Shown here: piece by piece, positions 52,000 to 63,731 of the stretch
Layout: the number at the start of each line of letters is the position of its first letter
How positions within the stretch are numbered: position 1 is the first letter of the stretch
Origin: Selaginella moellendorffii
Lineage: Eukaryota > Streptophyta > Lycopodiopsida > Selaginellales > Selaginellaceae
NCBI RefSeq assembly: GCF_000143415.4
Contig: NW_003314306.1
Coordinates: 142,557 to 206,556, forward strand
Direction of reading: 5' to 3'
DNA length: 64,000 nt
The notes under the pieces: model-generated
Databases searched by the model: none
Told to the model about the DNA's origin: nothing
The model's input: only the letters and a program-made list of their open reading frames with translations
Program-made: the position numbers and the translations under genes

Positions 52000-53503
52000 G
52001 TGAGCGCAGCGAAGACAGGTCCGATCGCTCCATTGCATCGTCCAAGATCGCAATGGCGGCCGTGGCCGCGGCCTCAGCACACCAAGTCCCTTGCTGCCGT
52101 GAGGATCGCTGCCACCGCCGCTCTTGAAGATGACAAGCTGCGAGAGGAATGCGGCGTTCTTGGGATGCTCCAGGCGTGGGGAGAGGGCGAGGGCAGCGCC
52201 TCCATTGCCGATCTCCTACCAGGCATTGAGCAGGCTATTGGAGGGCGCCGGGATTGTGACTTGCGACGAGCAGGGATTCTTTCACGAGGTGAAAGGATTG
52301 GGGCTCGTCTCCAAGGTCTTACAATGTTCGTGAGCTTCTCAAGAGCAATGCGAGCTCCATCGGTCACGTAAGACATGGCACGGCAGGGATGTCGAGCCTG
52401 GCGAACGTCCAGCCCTTTGGGATGGATCTGGGCGATGGAAAGATGCTATGGATAGCTCACAATGGAAACATCGTCAACTATGAGGAGCTGAGATCCAAGC
52501 TAGAAGCCAAAGGCTGTGAGTTCCACAGCTCCTCCGACTCGGAACTGATCCTCCACCTGGCGAGGAGGCGCCGCTGCTGGGAAAGATCTGCTTGGCTTGC
52601 GAGCAGCTAGACGGAGCTTTCAGCTTGATCTTCATGACTTCGGAGATGGTGGTGGCGGTGAGGGATCCTCGCGGCTTTCAGCCGCTGGTGCACGGTGGTT
52701 TTCGCGTCGGAGACTTGCGCCTTCAATCTTATCCACGCCAGGTACGAGAGGGAAGTCGAGCCGGGGGAAGTTTTGGTGGCGACCAAGTCGGAGAATGGCC
52801 GCGGCAGCGTGAACGTAGAACATTTCCACGAGCTCGAGAAGGCCGAGTCTCTGAAGCTGTGCTTGTTCGAGCTCTTCTACTTGTCCTGGGCGGATTCCTT
52901 CCTCTTTGGAACCTCACCAGATACAGGCTTGGCGAGCTTCCAGCCGAGGATTTCCCAGTGGACTGTGACTTCGCCATGGCGATGCCAGATTCCGGGATGG
53001 TGTCGCTGCTCGGCTACGCGAGCAAGCTCGGGATTCCAATCCAGCAGGCGCTCATCCGGTCGCACGACTCGTCTCGGACTTTCATCCAGCCGCGAGAAGT
53101 TGACCGGAAGCGCAAGGTTTTGATGAAGCTGGCTCCGGTTCCGGAGATCCTGGAAGGCAAGAAGGTGGTCGTGGTGGACGACTCCATCGTTCGCGGGACA
53201 ACTTCCAGGATCATCGTCGAGATCTTGCGGTCGGCTGGAGCGAGAGAAGTTCACTTGAGGATCCCGAGTCCTCCGGTGATCGACAGCTGCTACTACGGAG
53301 TTGACACTCCCACAAAGGAGGAGCTGCTGCTGTTTAAGATGTCGCAAGCCGAGGCTTGCGAGTACATTGGAGCCGACTCGCTCGAGTTCTTGTCGCTGGA
53401 GAGGATCAAAGCAAAGATAGGGAATGGCCGCCATTTTTGCTATGTGTGCTTCACTGGGTGTCACATTGGGTGCTCCAAACGAGCTGTGGAATTGGCAGTT
53501 TGA
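52000..53503 (+). pseudogene. Amidophosphoribosyltransferase (purine synthesis) pseudogene
   Basis: Intact family members catalyse the first step of de novo purine synthesis in plastids. Family segments appear in order but in changing frames. DDKLREECGVLG carries the N-terminal Cys nucleophile site. A frameshift precedes EGAGIVTCDEQGFFHEVKGL, and another precedes MSSLANVQPFGMDLGDGK and AHNGNIVNYEELRSKLEAKG. Further shifts give CEQLDGAFSLIFMTSEMVVA and FASETCAFNLIHARYEREVE. The long last frame is intact: MAMPDSGMVSLLGYASKLG, EGKKVVVVDDSIVRGTTSRI (PRPP loop), CYYGVDTP, YIGADSLEFLSL, FCYVCFTG. Conserved HRGQE reads SRLLE. At least four frame changes make it a pseudogene or a very poor assembly. 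No introns are seen, as is usual for this plant gene. Confidence 0.85.
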
Positions 53504-53515
53504 TCTTGGGGAGGG

Positions 53516-53540
53516 GGAGAGAGAGAGAGAGAGAGAGAGA
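53516..53540. repeat. (GA)n tract before the POLD3 gene
   Basis: A pure GA dinucleotide run of about 12 units lies immediately after the pseudogene stop and about 150 bp upstream of the POLD3 start. GA tracts are common in plant core promoters; a role here is inference. Confidence 0.7.
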
Positions 53541-53683
53541 GCTCGAGCTCGCTCTAAGTAAAGGAACTTGTTTCCCGCCATTTTGTTTTGTTCTAGGTCT
53601 AGGGCTTTTGTTTTGGCGCCGGGAGGTAAGGGATGAATCGCGCTCTCCATGGATGAGCAATCGGCGCGTGCTTTGATCCAGGC

Positions 53684-55405
53684 ATGGCGGATTCGTCCTC
53701 CGAGGCGGGGATTATCGAGCAGCTGCGAGCGCTCGTTTCGGATCTGTCGCTCATGGTGAGATGACGTTTTCTCTCTGTTTCACTTCTTCGTGTGTTTCTA
53801 GGTCTCGTATAAGTGGCTGAGCAGGAAGTTTCTTATTTCATCCAATGTGGCAAAACGGTATGCTCGTCCTCTCCTATTTGGTTCTTTTTTTTTTTTTATC
53901 TTCAAAGCATTTGCAGGCTGCTCTACAAGTTTGTAGAAAAATACGGGGACGGCTTGGAAGTCTTGTACTCTGTTTCGGGATGGACTCAAAGCCAACCTCG
54001 GAGTTATTCTGTTAAAGTAGTCAAGCTATCGCAGCTTGAAGGTCTACCGATTTTGACAGTTCTTCTCTGCTCTGGAAATGACTTTCGAATTTTTTTCTTG
54101 ATAGGAGCCAAAGCTCTTCTCGCGGAAGGGTCCTCCGTTCACATCTACAGCATCCAAGCTTCTGTCCCTAGAGATCCAGCGCTGGTGTGGAGTCCAGACA
54201 ACGTCCAAGCCGAGGAGTTTTTTAACCAGCCTCTCGATGCTGTTAATTGCCTTCGTGATAACAGGTACGTATGAAAAAGCTCGTAGTGGCCGATGATACC
54301 ATCCTTTTATGTCAGGTTTAGCGGAGTATCATGTTCTCTCGTGAAACGGGATAACAAAGGAACAGTTTCCAGTTCTGCTCCAGCCTCTGAAAAACCATCA
54401 TTACCGCTGCCGCCTAAACCAGCTCTTATGAAGAATGAGACGAGCATTGCCGCGAAAGCTTCAAATGGTGAAACAAGTAATCCGTCAGGAAGTTCAAAGC
54501 AGGCGAACTCTACAAGGGGTGACAAAGGTAACGTCAGTGCAGGGACGGTAAAACAAGAAAATGGTGAAGGAAGGCGCGATGCAAACAAGCGCAAGGAAGG
54601 GAGTACTACAGCGCAAGGAAGCTCGATAGCCAACTTATGGGGGCGTCCATCAAACAATTCAAAGGCAAGTCCACCAAAGAATGATTCTCCTCAAAAGCCA
54701 TTACCCGGTGAGTGTGTGAGTTTGTTCTTTCTGCCGCGGTTATCTGATTTACTTTCTTATAGGAAATGCCGATGCTTGCATAAATGCACTGGAAGAGCAT
54801 GAAAACGGTGGTAGCAGTGACGACGATATTACAAACTTTCGCCGCCTCAGGCGGGGTGGACAGAAGCGAAGGGTTGTTCTCGACGACGAAGTGTCAGAGC
54901 TCAAGGAAGAAGAAGCAGCTTCGGAAGAAAAGGAAGAGGAAGAAGAAGAACAAGTCATCAGCCTCATCTCTCCAGAGAAGAAAATCGAAGAGACGAAGCA
55001 CGAAGATAAAGCATCAAATTCAAACTCGAGGAGCGGTGACGATAAACGCATGGACCCCAAAAAGAAGAGAAAAGTCCTCAGAACACGCATTGATGAGCGA
55101 GGACGCGAAGGTATGGGCTTCCATCGTTTCTCCGTTTTATTATCGCAAAGCTGATCGATGGATTTGCAGTGACCGAGGTTGTCTGGGATACGGAAGAACC
55201 CGAAAGCTCGAAGATAGAAGAGATAGAAAAGGTGAAAGCTCCCAACAAAACTGCTGCTCCACCACCGCCACCTCCAGCAAGCAAGCATCCTGCTTCCAAG
55301 GCCTCCACCAGCAAAGTTTCCACAAAACCTTCGTCCAAGCCGGGCAAAAAAGCCGCTTGCGGTCCTCAACAAGGCAGCATAACTTCGTTCTTCAAGAAAA
55401 AGTGA
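53684..55405 (+). CDS. POLD3: DNA polymerase delta subunit 3 (POLD3/p66-like)
   Basis: Seven exons (53684-53755, 53802-53857, 53917-54041, 54105-54264, 54316-54707, 54763-55110, 55170-55405) give 462 residues. This nuclear accessory subunit links polymerase delta to PCNA. The N-terminal winged-helix region has VSYKWLSRKFLISSNVAKRL followed by LYKFVEKYGDG, LEVLYSVSGW and VHIYSIQASVPRDPALVW. A long Ser/Lys/Glu-rich disordered middle follows, with a basic PKKKRKV nuclear localisation signal near the C-terminal third. The extreme C-terminus QGSITSFFKKK is a canonical PIP box (Q-x-x-I-x-x-F-F) for PCNA binding. The ATG at 53684 is chosen because it yields the conserved N-terminal helix. Confidence 0.88.
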
Positions 55406-56287
55406 GCTTCAAACGCTTTGTCTAATGGTTTTATTCCAGAATGATCTCTCTGGAGACATCCACAGCTTCTGAGCTAAATCTTATTCTCCTCCAAACCAGT
55501 GCTGGTGGAATGAAGAAAAAAAAAAGGAAAACTAAGAGTTAAAGATCAAACAATGGGCTCCATCCAAGTCGCGTGCTTCAAGCTCACTCTGGAACTATAA
55601 AATCAAGTTATTCCTCTATCAAATCGACCGCCACCTTTTCGGGGTTGTGTGTGCCAGCTGATAACTTATAAGAGAATCTGAGAGAAAAACAAAAGAAAGT
55701 ACTTCGAAAGGATTACATCTAATGAGAATCTCGCTCTTTGATCATATAAAACCTTGGTTGACGATGTTTCAATTCTGTCAACTTGAGTAATTGATGACAG
55801 CCTTGAAATGTATGTGCTGTTTGTTCTTATCACACAGCACAGAATTTGGCATTGATTCCGGAATGGGCTTTTCTAGAAATCGCTCCAGAAAAGCATAGCA
55901 AAAATTTGATGATCTCATTTGAAAGATCGTCAAATCAATACCTTGAGGAAACAAAGTATTCGTCTCATAGAAAACTCGTGAACGGGATCCTGACGAATCG
56001 AAGCTGCTCCAACGCCGCCATCGCTCGATCGCTATTCCCAGATTTCGCGTATCGTCGTGGCGCGGTTTGGACCGTTAGATCTTGATCCTGGATCCGACGG
56101 CATCGCGTATATCTCCTCGGCGATGGAATATTAGGGTTCTTGCGCGGCATGCCGCCGGGGTGCTCGAGTCGCAATGTGGGATCCATGACGCTCCCTGGCG
56201 ATGGATTTCGCCGGGGAGAAGCTGAGAAGCTGAATCGCGAGTGATAATCTCTGTGCTCGAGCGAATTCGTTGTGATTTCTGGCCGCA
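55406..56287. other. Intergenic region between POLD3 and the receptor kinase
   Basis: No ORF with family support. The downstream part (56090-56287) is GC-rich and likely the 5' UTR or promoter of the kinase gene. Confidence 0.4.
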
Positions 56288-59234
56288 ATGGAGCAGCATT
56301 CGTGGAAATATTTTCTTCTTCTCGGGGTCTTGCTCGTCTCGGCCGCGGCCGAGACGGATCCAGTCGACGCCGAGGCGCTGCAATCGTTCCAGAAGGGCTT
56401 GAGCAACGGGGAGATTCTCCAGTGGAGCGGCACCGATCCGTGCGGCGCGGCGTGGAAGCACGTCCAGTGTCGGGGGAAATCTGTGACAGGGATCGATGTG
56501 GCGTTTCTGGGGCTCCAGGGGATCGTCTCTCCATCGCTCAACCGGCTCTCCAATCTCGAGTACCTCGGGATGCAAGGGAACGCTCTATCTGGATCCATGC
56601 CCTCGCTTGCCGGGATGGCCAACCTCAAGATCGCCTACTTCGACAACAACGATTTCTCCTCCATCCCGGGGGATTTCTTCGCAGGCCTCGAATCCCTCGA
56701 GGCGATCTACCTCGACAACAATCCTCTCAACGGCACGGCCGGATGGGAGCTCCCGGTGGATATTTCGCACCTGGGAGCTCTTGCGAACCTCTCCCTCACG
56801 AACTCCAGCGTCGTGGGGAGCATCCCAGCGTTCCTGGGAGCGATGCCGCATCTCAAGGTCTTGAATCTCGCCTACAATCGCCTCACCGGTGGGATCCCTC
56901 CCTCGTTTGTAAGTTCCAATCTCGTCCAGCTCCAGGCCAACAACATGCAAGGCCCGGTTCTCACAGGCCCGATCGACGCTGTGGGCGGCATGGGATCGCT
57001 CGTCCAGCTATGGCTCCAGGTGAACGAGATCGCTGGAACCATCCCACCGGGGCTGGGCAACGCGCTCGCGCTCCAGGATCTCAAGCTCAACGACAATCGC
57101 CTCACAGGACCCATTCCAGCGAGCTTGGCAGAGCTTCCACTCGCGATCCTTTCAGTGGACAACAACGAGCTCATCGGTGTTCTTCCGGCCTTCAAGCCCG
57201 CGACCAAGGTCCTCGCTACTGGGAATAACTTCTGCCAGGCGGTCCCGGGGCTGCGATGCTCTCACGACGTGGAGACGCTGCTCGAGTTTATCGGGGAGTT
57301 TGGCTACCCGGCATCGATCGTCTCGTCGTGGAAGGGCGACGATCCGTGTCTCTGGACGGGGATCGTCTGTGACTCGGGGAAGCGGGTGTCGGTGATCGAT
57401 CTCGCGGGGAGCCAGCTCGTGGGTCGGCTCTCTCCGGCGCTGGTGAATCTCACGGCGCTCACGGTGCTGAGGCTCAACGGGAACAACATCAGTGGCGGCA
57501 TTCCTCCGGTGCTCACCAGCATGAAGTCGCTCCAGCAAGTCGACTTACACAACAATAACCTGTCTGGCGATCTTCCGCAGTTCCCCGAGTCCGTGAAGAC
57601 GAATTTCCAGGGGAATCCTTTGCTGCTCCAGAGCTTGCCACCCGTGACTTCTCCTCCAGTTGCTCCTGCGCAGCCGTCTGGTTCTTCTGGCGGGGGTGGT
57701 GGTGCTAAGAACACGAACACCACGGTGGCGAACAATGCGACGGCGGCGGAGGTTTTGCCGAGGAGCCACCACAATTCCGTGAAAGCTGGACTGATTGCGG
57801 GGCCGGTGGTGGGAGCGGTCTCTCTGCTCGCCATTGGGCTCGCGCTTTCCTTCCTGTTCTACAAGAGGTCCGAGAAGCGGTTTGTGAGAGTCCAGGGCCC
57901 GACAATGGTGGTGCATCCGAGGGACTCAAGCTCCGAGGACATTGTGAAGATCATCGTTCCTGGCGGTGCCGGCAACAACGTGAACTCACGCAGCCTTGTG
58001 GAGACGGCGTCCGTCAACTCCAACGGGACCGACGTCCAAGTTGTGGAGGCTGGGAACCTGGTGATCTCGATCCACGTCCTGCGAAACGCTACACGAAACT
58101 TTAGCGAGGAGACTGTTCTCGGCCGGGGAGGATTCGGGGCGGTGTACAGGGGGCAATTGGACGACGGCACCAACATAGCTGTGAAGCGAATGGAGGCTTC
58201 ATCCGTGGTGAGCAGCAAGGGCGTCAGCGAGTTCCATGCCGAGATAGCTGTTCTAAGCAAGGTCAGGCACCGTCACCTGGTGGCTCTTCTCGGGTACTGC
58301 ATCGACGGCAACGAGAAGCTTCTCGTGTACGAGTATCTCCCGCAGGGTGCACTGAGCCACCATCTCTTCGAGTACCGGCGGATGAGACTCAAGCCTCTGG
58401 AGTGGAAGCGGCGGCTGGCAATTGCTCTGGACGTTGCCCGTGGGATGGAGTACCTCCACGGCCTGGCATACAAGAGTTTCATCCACCGGGACCTTAAGCC
58501 GTCGAACATCCTGCTGGACGATGATCTCCGCGCAAAGGTGGCGGACTTTGGCCTGGTGAAGCTGGCACCCGAGGGGAAATACTCGGTGGAGACGAGGCTG
58601 GCGGGGACGTTTGGCTACCTGGCCCCGGAGTACGCAGGTAAAAGGCAGGCTCTTGTTTGGATTTCTTGCTTCTGATGACAAGTTGTTTACAGTGACCGGG
58701 AGGGTGACAACCAAAGCCGATGTTTTCAGCTTCGGGGTGGTGCTCCTGGAGCTGATAAGCGGGCGGCGCGCGCTGGACGAGTCCCAGCCGGAGGAAAACA
58801 TGCATCTGGTGACCTGGTACCGGCGGATAACGAGCTCCAGCAGCAAGGAGTCGCTGCTGCGGATCATCGACCCGGTGCTCGGGGTGGGCGACGTGACCGG
58901 CGACGTCTTCCACAGCGTGTACACGGTCTCGGAGCTGGCGCGGCACTGCACGGCGCGGGAGCCGTATCAGCGCCCCGACATGGGCCACGCAGTGAGCGTG
59001 CTGTCGCCGCTGGTGGATCAGTGGAAGCCGGCGGACCAGGACGGGGAGGAGAGCGCGGGCATCGACCTGAGCTTGACGCTGCCCCAGGCGCTCAAGAAGT
59101 GGCAGGCGTCCGAGGAGGACAGCAGCAGTGGCGCTGCGAGCCGGAGGATGCTGGACGACTACGACAGCCACGACAGCTTGCCGACGAGGCCGGCGGGATT
59201 CGCCGAGGCTTTCACTGCCGCCGATGGGCGATGA
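56288..59234 (+). CDS. TMK-type LRR receptor-like kinase
   Basis: Two exons (56288-58637 and 58693-59234) give 963 residues. TMK kinases are plasma-membrane receptors involved in auxin signalling (family knowledge). Signal peptide: MEQHSWKYFLLLGVLLVSAAA. The ectodomain has the TMK layout: two LRR blocks separated by a non-LRR island with Cys pairs (NNFCQAVPGLRC, WKGDDPCLWTGIVCDSG). The membrane segment is GLIAGPVVGAVSLLAIGLAL. Kinase: GRGGFGAVYRGQL, VAV-type lysine in IAVKRMEAS, HRDLKPSNILLDD (active HRD), ADFGLVKLAPEG (DFG), GTFGYLAPEYA, then VTTKADVFSFGVVLLELISG. All key catalytic residues are present. The intron falls right after APEYA, as in other TMK genes. The coding sequence is GC-rich. 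Confidence 0.93.
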
Positions 59235-60869
59235 TGGTCACAGGTTCGCTCGCTCTTCTTTCTTTACTTCTTTTTCTAGAGGACTTCTGGGAGGCCATCG
59301 CTGGGATCGAGATCACGAGCAGGGAAATCGAGATGGTTACAGGAAGGGATGAGACGATCAATCAAAACCGCAGGGAAAAACGCAGGAAAAAGAAGATCAC
59401 AGGTCCCAAGCACGAGAGCTAAGGCTGACAGTGGAAGAGGGAAGAATCATGGTTGGCTCTTCGGGCTCTCCCCGAGGTGGAGTAAAATTCTCGCTCCCAA
59501 GGTAGTGTAAGTCTGCAAGAGTTTTATCTTTTTTTACCATCTCTTTATCCATCTTTTTTATCCATGTTATTCTATGTGATCAACTAGTCATCTAAAGTAT
59601 GAAAATGTATAGATGTTCGCTCTAAACAGTGGTCATCCAATCACCCAGAAGATATATTTTAACTAAAGCTGTTTGGACAAGCTTCTATCCATCCTCTGCT
59701 CATTTTTTAGTATCGTGGATGTCAACATCCATCCAGGCAGCCAGCGATTGTCACGGACAAAGAACCCCTTCTTTCATTTTTTTTGACGAGCTTTCCTTTG
59801 TCTCTGGCTCATGCCAGGACGTAAGCTAAGATTAACAAGCTAAACTATAACAAGGACGCACAGAAACCATGGCCGCTGGCTCCGCGACTAGATTTAAGCT
59901 AAATACGAAGCTATCTATCAACCGAGAGCTTAGAGAAGAGAACAAGAAGCTTAGTTCCAAACTAAGGACAAAGACGAGAAAACTCAACTCAAAAGCTGCC
60001 AAACTCCTTCGCTTAAGCGCGGGCGAGAGGTCTCTCGCTCGGCTTGATCCAATCCGTCATTATTGGAAGAAGTTCCCAACACCGAAAAGGGCGAGCGGGA
60101 CACTGCTTTCCAGCTTGGAACACACATACTACACACTCACTCACACACACACACAATGCATACACACACACAGAGAGACAGGCCCGCCAGTCCGGTCCAA
60201 TCCATAAAAAGAAGCAGGGGAAAAGAGACCAAACACTACACTGGACTGCACCACTGTGAAGAACCAGCCCAGACGAAAAGAAGAGAAAAAAAGACAAAGA
60301 AATGCGCCTAAAAGAATTGAATGCTCGGACAGACCTGGCGGCTTCTGGATAGCGAGATTCGACGATGGGATATATTCTCCGAGCGTGATTAGCAAGAGGA
60401 AGAAAAGCGCGCTTCATAAAGTCCGGGAGTGGAATAAACTGGCTCTGTGGTGGCCCTTGATAGGCGATCTTGTGCGTGATTGACGGGTTGACAAAGCGTT
60501 GCTCTGTGACAATCCAACAAACAGTGTATCAGAAAGGAATACTAGAGAGGAACAAGCTACTTACCGCGAGCTGGCCTTGCGCAGAGCCAGCACGACGATG
60601 GAAGTTCTTCCAAGAAAATAAGGACACACTCGTCCCTACAAACATCTGTAGAGAAAACATTAAAAAGTTAGCTGGCAAACACAGCCATTGTTCGAATGTT
60701 GATGGATAGAGGCCCGGAAAACATCCAGAGCGTCAGTGTACCTGCAACTCGGAACAAAACGAGCGGACAGCCGTGCACAGTGCTACATGCGATTCATAAA
60801 GGAAAAAGAGAGAACGAGAATCGAGTACCTCACAGATTTACGTGACTAAGTTGGACGAGTCGAATCGCC
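59235..60869. other. Gene-poor region with (CA)n microsatellite
   Basis: This holds the 3' flank of the kinase gene and the 3' flank of the minus-strand protease. A (CA)n tract lies at about 60120-60177. A plus-strand ORF at 59869-60207 begins MAAGSATRFKLNTKLSINRE and is Lys-rich, but it runs into the microsatellite and shows no family, so I do not call it a gene. Nothing else is recognised. Confidence 0.4.
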
Positions 60870-62400
60870 CTACATGAGAAAGCCTGAACTCTCCCAGCCA
60901 CCTTGTTTTGACAGATAGATCCGTGTCGCCTCTTTGAGAGTCTGCGACTTCAAGAGCCCCTCTGCGCGAGTTCGACCTGACGGATGCGTGGAGATGTACT
61001 GGACATACTCGGGGAGTTTCTGCAGCTCTCCCAGCTTGAGATAAACTCCTGGAGCAATTCTGGGATCGTAGCCAGCCGCAGCCATGACTAGAGCTCCGAT
61101 ATGGTCGGCTTCAATCTCCATCCTAACGGGGAAATGCAAAAAGTGTTAAACAAAACTTAAACAAAACGGATTCTTACTTTCTAGAGAACGGAAGCCTCAG
61201 CAAGAGATCGGAAGCTGGGCCGACGATGTTGGGAGCCTGGACAACGACTAGGAACAGCAACTCGATGAAGCCAATGAAGATGCTTCGTGTAAGCATCTCT
61301 CCAGTGTGCCTGGCAATTGCGTGGCCAACCTGCACGAAATCGCACGATAAACAAACACCAAAACTTGAGAACCTGGGGGAGGAGCTCACCTCATGTCCGA
61401 GGACCGTCGCTAGTTCCTCGTCGTGAGGAAACGCCTTCAAGAGCCCCGTGAAGACGATGATCTTACCACCCGGCAAGCATGCAGCGTTCACCACGTTGGC
61501 ATCCACCACAACGATCTCCCACTTGAAGTGATCGACGTGCTGCGTTTGAGCCTTGCGTCCCTTTTCCTTGGCAGTCTTTCGGCAGTCCTCGACCCACACA
61601 TCGTCCACCGCACTCTCGTTCTCACGGTACAGATCTTTCTCCCCAAGTTTCAGAAAAAACGATGGCTGTTCCACGTCCTCGGCTGGTCCTAGCACGTAAT
61701 CTCGGCTCCTCGCGGAAGGCAGTTTCTTCGACACATCCGGAGTGTACTCCAGCTGATTTTTTCCAGTGGCATGAATCCCTTCCATCGCCGAGTTGATCGA
61801 GTTCTGAGCGATCCTGGCGACTCGAACGACAGCCGGGTGGTAAGGTGGCAAGATCCTGTTCTGGAATTGTTTCTTCATCTAAGGAAAAAAACGAAGGATC
61901 ATAGTTAGAGAACAAAGTAGAAGAAAGAATTCACTTACATTGTTGAAAGTTGTCTCGCCAAGCATCGCTTCCATCTGCGGGGATATGAGAACCAGATGCT
62001 TCCGGTTCGTGTATGGAACCACCTCCAAATGGGTGTAGTAGAAGTAAACCATGAAGCCACCGATGCAGCCAGCCACGAGAAGGAATTTCTGAGAGACACC
62101 ACCTCCTGCATTGGCCCATCCTCTCATCCCTCCCAGGCTCCTTTGCTCGAAATGCCGGACACCATATCGATCGACGTAGTAGGACCTCTGGCTGAGCTTT
62201 CTACAATCCAAGCCAGCGCTCTCGATGAAGAAACTCTTGGAAGAAAAATTCCTGCGCGGATTTCCCTGTAAGAGGCCATCTAGATAGGAATCGATGGCGC
62301 CGGACCGCGATCGCGGCTTGCCAGCGCTCGGCGATGGCGAAATGGAGCTGATCGCGAGCTTGCCGCCGAAGCGCCACCATACCTGGCGGATGATCCCCAT
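60870..62400 (-). CDS. OMA1: OMA1-like mitochondrial M48 metalloendopeptidase
   Basis: Four or more minus-strand exons. OMA1 is a stress-activated zinc protease of the inner mitochondrial membrane (family knowledge). The N-terminus is Ser/Arg-rich, consistent with a presequence, followed by a membrane segment FLLVAGCIGGFMVYFYY. Then VLISPQMEAMLGETTFNN, VVDANVVNAACLPGGKIIVF and TGLLKAFPHDEELATVLGHE. The zinc site HEVGHAIARH is split by the intron at 61330-61389. A further membrane segment (SIFIGFIELLFLVVV) and the EIEADHIGALVMAAAGYDP motif with the third ligand Glu follow. The C-terminus HPSGRTRAEGLLKS is typical. The 60-nt intron is in frame and stop-free, but its retention would separate HE from GH. 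Confidence 0.88.
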
Positions 62401-62468
62401 CGCCGCCGGGCGCTTGCTCTAGAAATCGCCCTAAAATAGTTTTTGAAACGTAAGAAATTAAAAGCTTT

Positions 62469-62492
62469 TGCACTGCCCGGGAATCGAACCGG
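62469..62492 (-). repeat. 3' fragment of tRNA-Gly
   Basis: This 24-base stretch repeats the 3' end (acceptor strand and T-arm) of the complete tRNA-Gly that lies about 60 bp away, in the same orientation. The rest of the tRNA is absent. It looks like the remnant of a tandem duplication. Confidence 0.75.
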
Positions 62493-62530
62493 TTACTTCA
62501 CAGACCAAACAAAATGTAAAAACAACAATT

Positions 62531-62600
62531 GCACTGCCCGGGAATCGAACCCGGGTCTGTTCCGTGGCAGGGAACTATTCTACCACTAGACCAGCAGTGC
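62531..62600 (-). tRNA. tRNA-Gly (GCC)
   Basis: The minus strand starts GCACTGCTGGTCTAGTGGTA and ends GGGTTCGATTCCCGGGCAGTGC. The anticodon loop CTGCCAC carries GCC. All four stems pair and no intron is present. Confidence 0.93.
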
Positions 62601-62695
62601 TGGGGATGTAAACCTATTCTCATGGATTTTTCTCGGGGTTATGGGTGAAGGTTAAGGGTTTAAGGTGGTTTAGGGTTCTATGCTTGTGGAGGTTT

Positions 62696-63731
62696 ATGGC
62701 TTCCAGGAGACTGGCAGCGGCATTGCGATCTCACGCGCGGATCTTCGAGAATGTGAGTAGATTCTCGTCTAATCACAGGGGATTCTTCTCGGCCAGCGCC
62801 AGAGAGCCAGCATTCTATCTCGATCGCGCAGGAGGGTTTTTTCTGTTCGTGCGGCATCACACCGATGGCGCTGTGACGCAGTCGGTGTTTAGCCCCTTCA
62901 AATCCGTGAGGCTGGGGAAGCAAAAGGGGCACCTGTGGCGGACGCGCAAGACACTGTCGCGGGAGACGCAGCTGGTTGTGAGCGATCTGGTGAGGCACAA
63001 GAGCGAGCCGGAGAGGGTGAGCAGCATCATCAAGACCAAGGTGTCGCGGCTGCTCAAGCTCGATCTATTTGGAGCGCTGCGGGAGCTCCAGCGGCAGCTA
63101 GAAGGCGAGCTCGCTCTCAAGGTGAGTATTTGCATTGTCCTTCCTTCTATCTTAGCTTGTTCTTCCTGGAACTTACCGATCGCTTCTCATTGTTTTTCCC
63201 TTCTATCTTTTGAGCTTGTACTTCTTGATTGCTTCTCTGGTTTCTCTCTCCTATCTTAAGTTTTTGAGCTTGTTCTTCCTGGACTACTACTCGATCGATC
63301 GCTCATTCTCATCACCTTTGACACTTTCTTCCCAGGTGTTCTACGAGATCAAAAAGGAGGAGTGGTACACGCCCGACATCCTGCAGTACGCAAAGATGCT
63401 GGGCTGCCTCGCGAAGGCAGGGCTGACATCGCAAGCCGAGAAGCTGTTCGAGGAGATGCAGAGCGTGGACGGGTTGGAGCCGGAGCTCAACACGTACACG
63501 GAGTACCTGCGCTCGCTCATCTTCTCGAGGCAAGTGGACAAGGTCCATGCGACGGTGCGCGAGATGAAAGAGCAGGGGTGTCCGCCCGACTTGGTGGTGT
63601 ACAAGGTGCTGTGGGTGGGCCTCAACGCGGTGCACAAGCCCAAGGACGCCGAGTTTTACAGGAATGAATTGCTCGAGGCCCAGACTCGCAGGCAGCATGA
63701 GCGGCTGCCAGTGGAGGAGATTGAAGTGTAA
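62696..63731 (+). CDS. THA8-like short PPR protein (organelle)
   Basis: Two exons (62696-63121 and 63336-63731) give 273 residues. The family has few PPR motifs; THA8 and relatives aid group II intron splicing in chloroplasts (family knowledge). The N-terminus MASRRLAAALRSHARIFENV is Arg/Ala-rich like an organellar presequence. A basic LWRTRKTLSRETQLVVSDLV segment precedes KVSRLLKLDLFGALRELQRQ, then short PPRs: YEIKKEEWYTPDILQYAKML, KLFEEMQSVDGLEPELNTYT, REMKEQGCPPDLVVYKVLW. The ATG at 62696 is chosen because it gives the presequence; no closer upstream in-frame ATG exists. Plastid versus mitochondrial targeting is not resolved. Confidence 0.82.

Noticed and set aside
59869-60207. Lys-rich ORF starting MAAGSATRFK in a good start context
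   Set aside because: It reads into a CA microsatellite and has no homology signal that I recognise.
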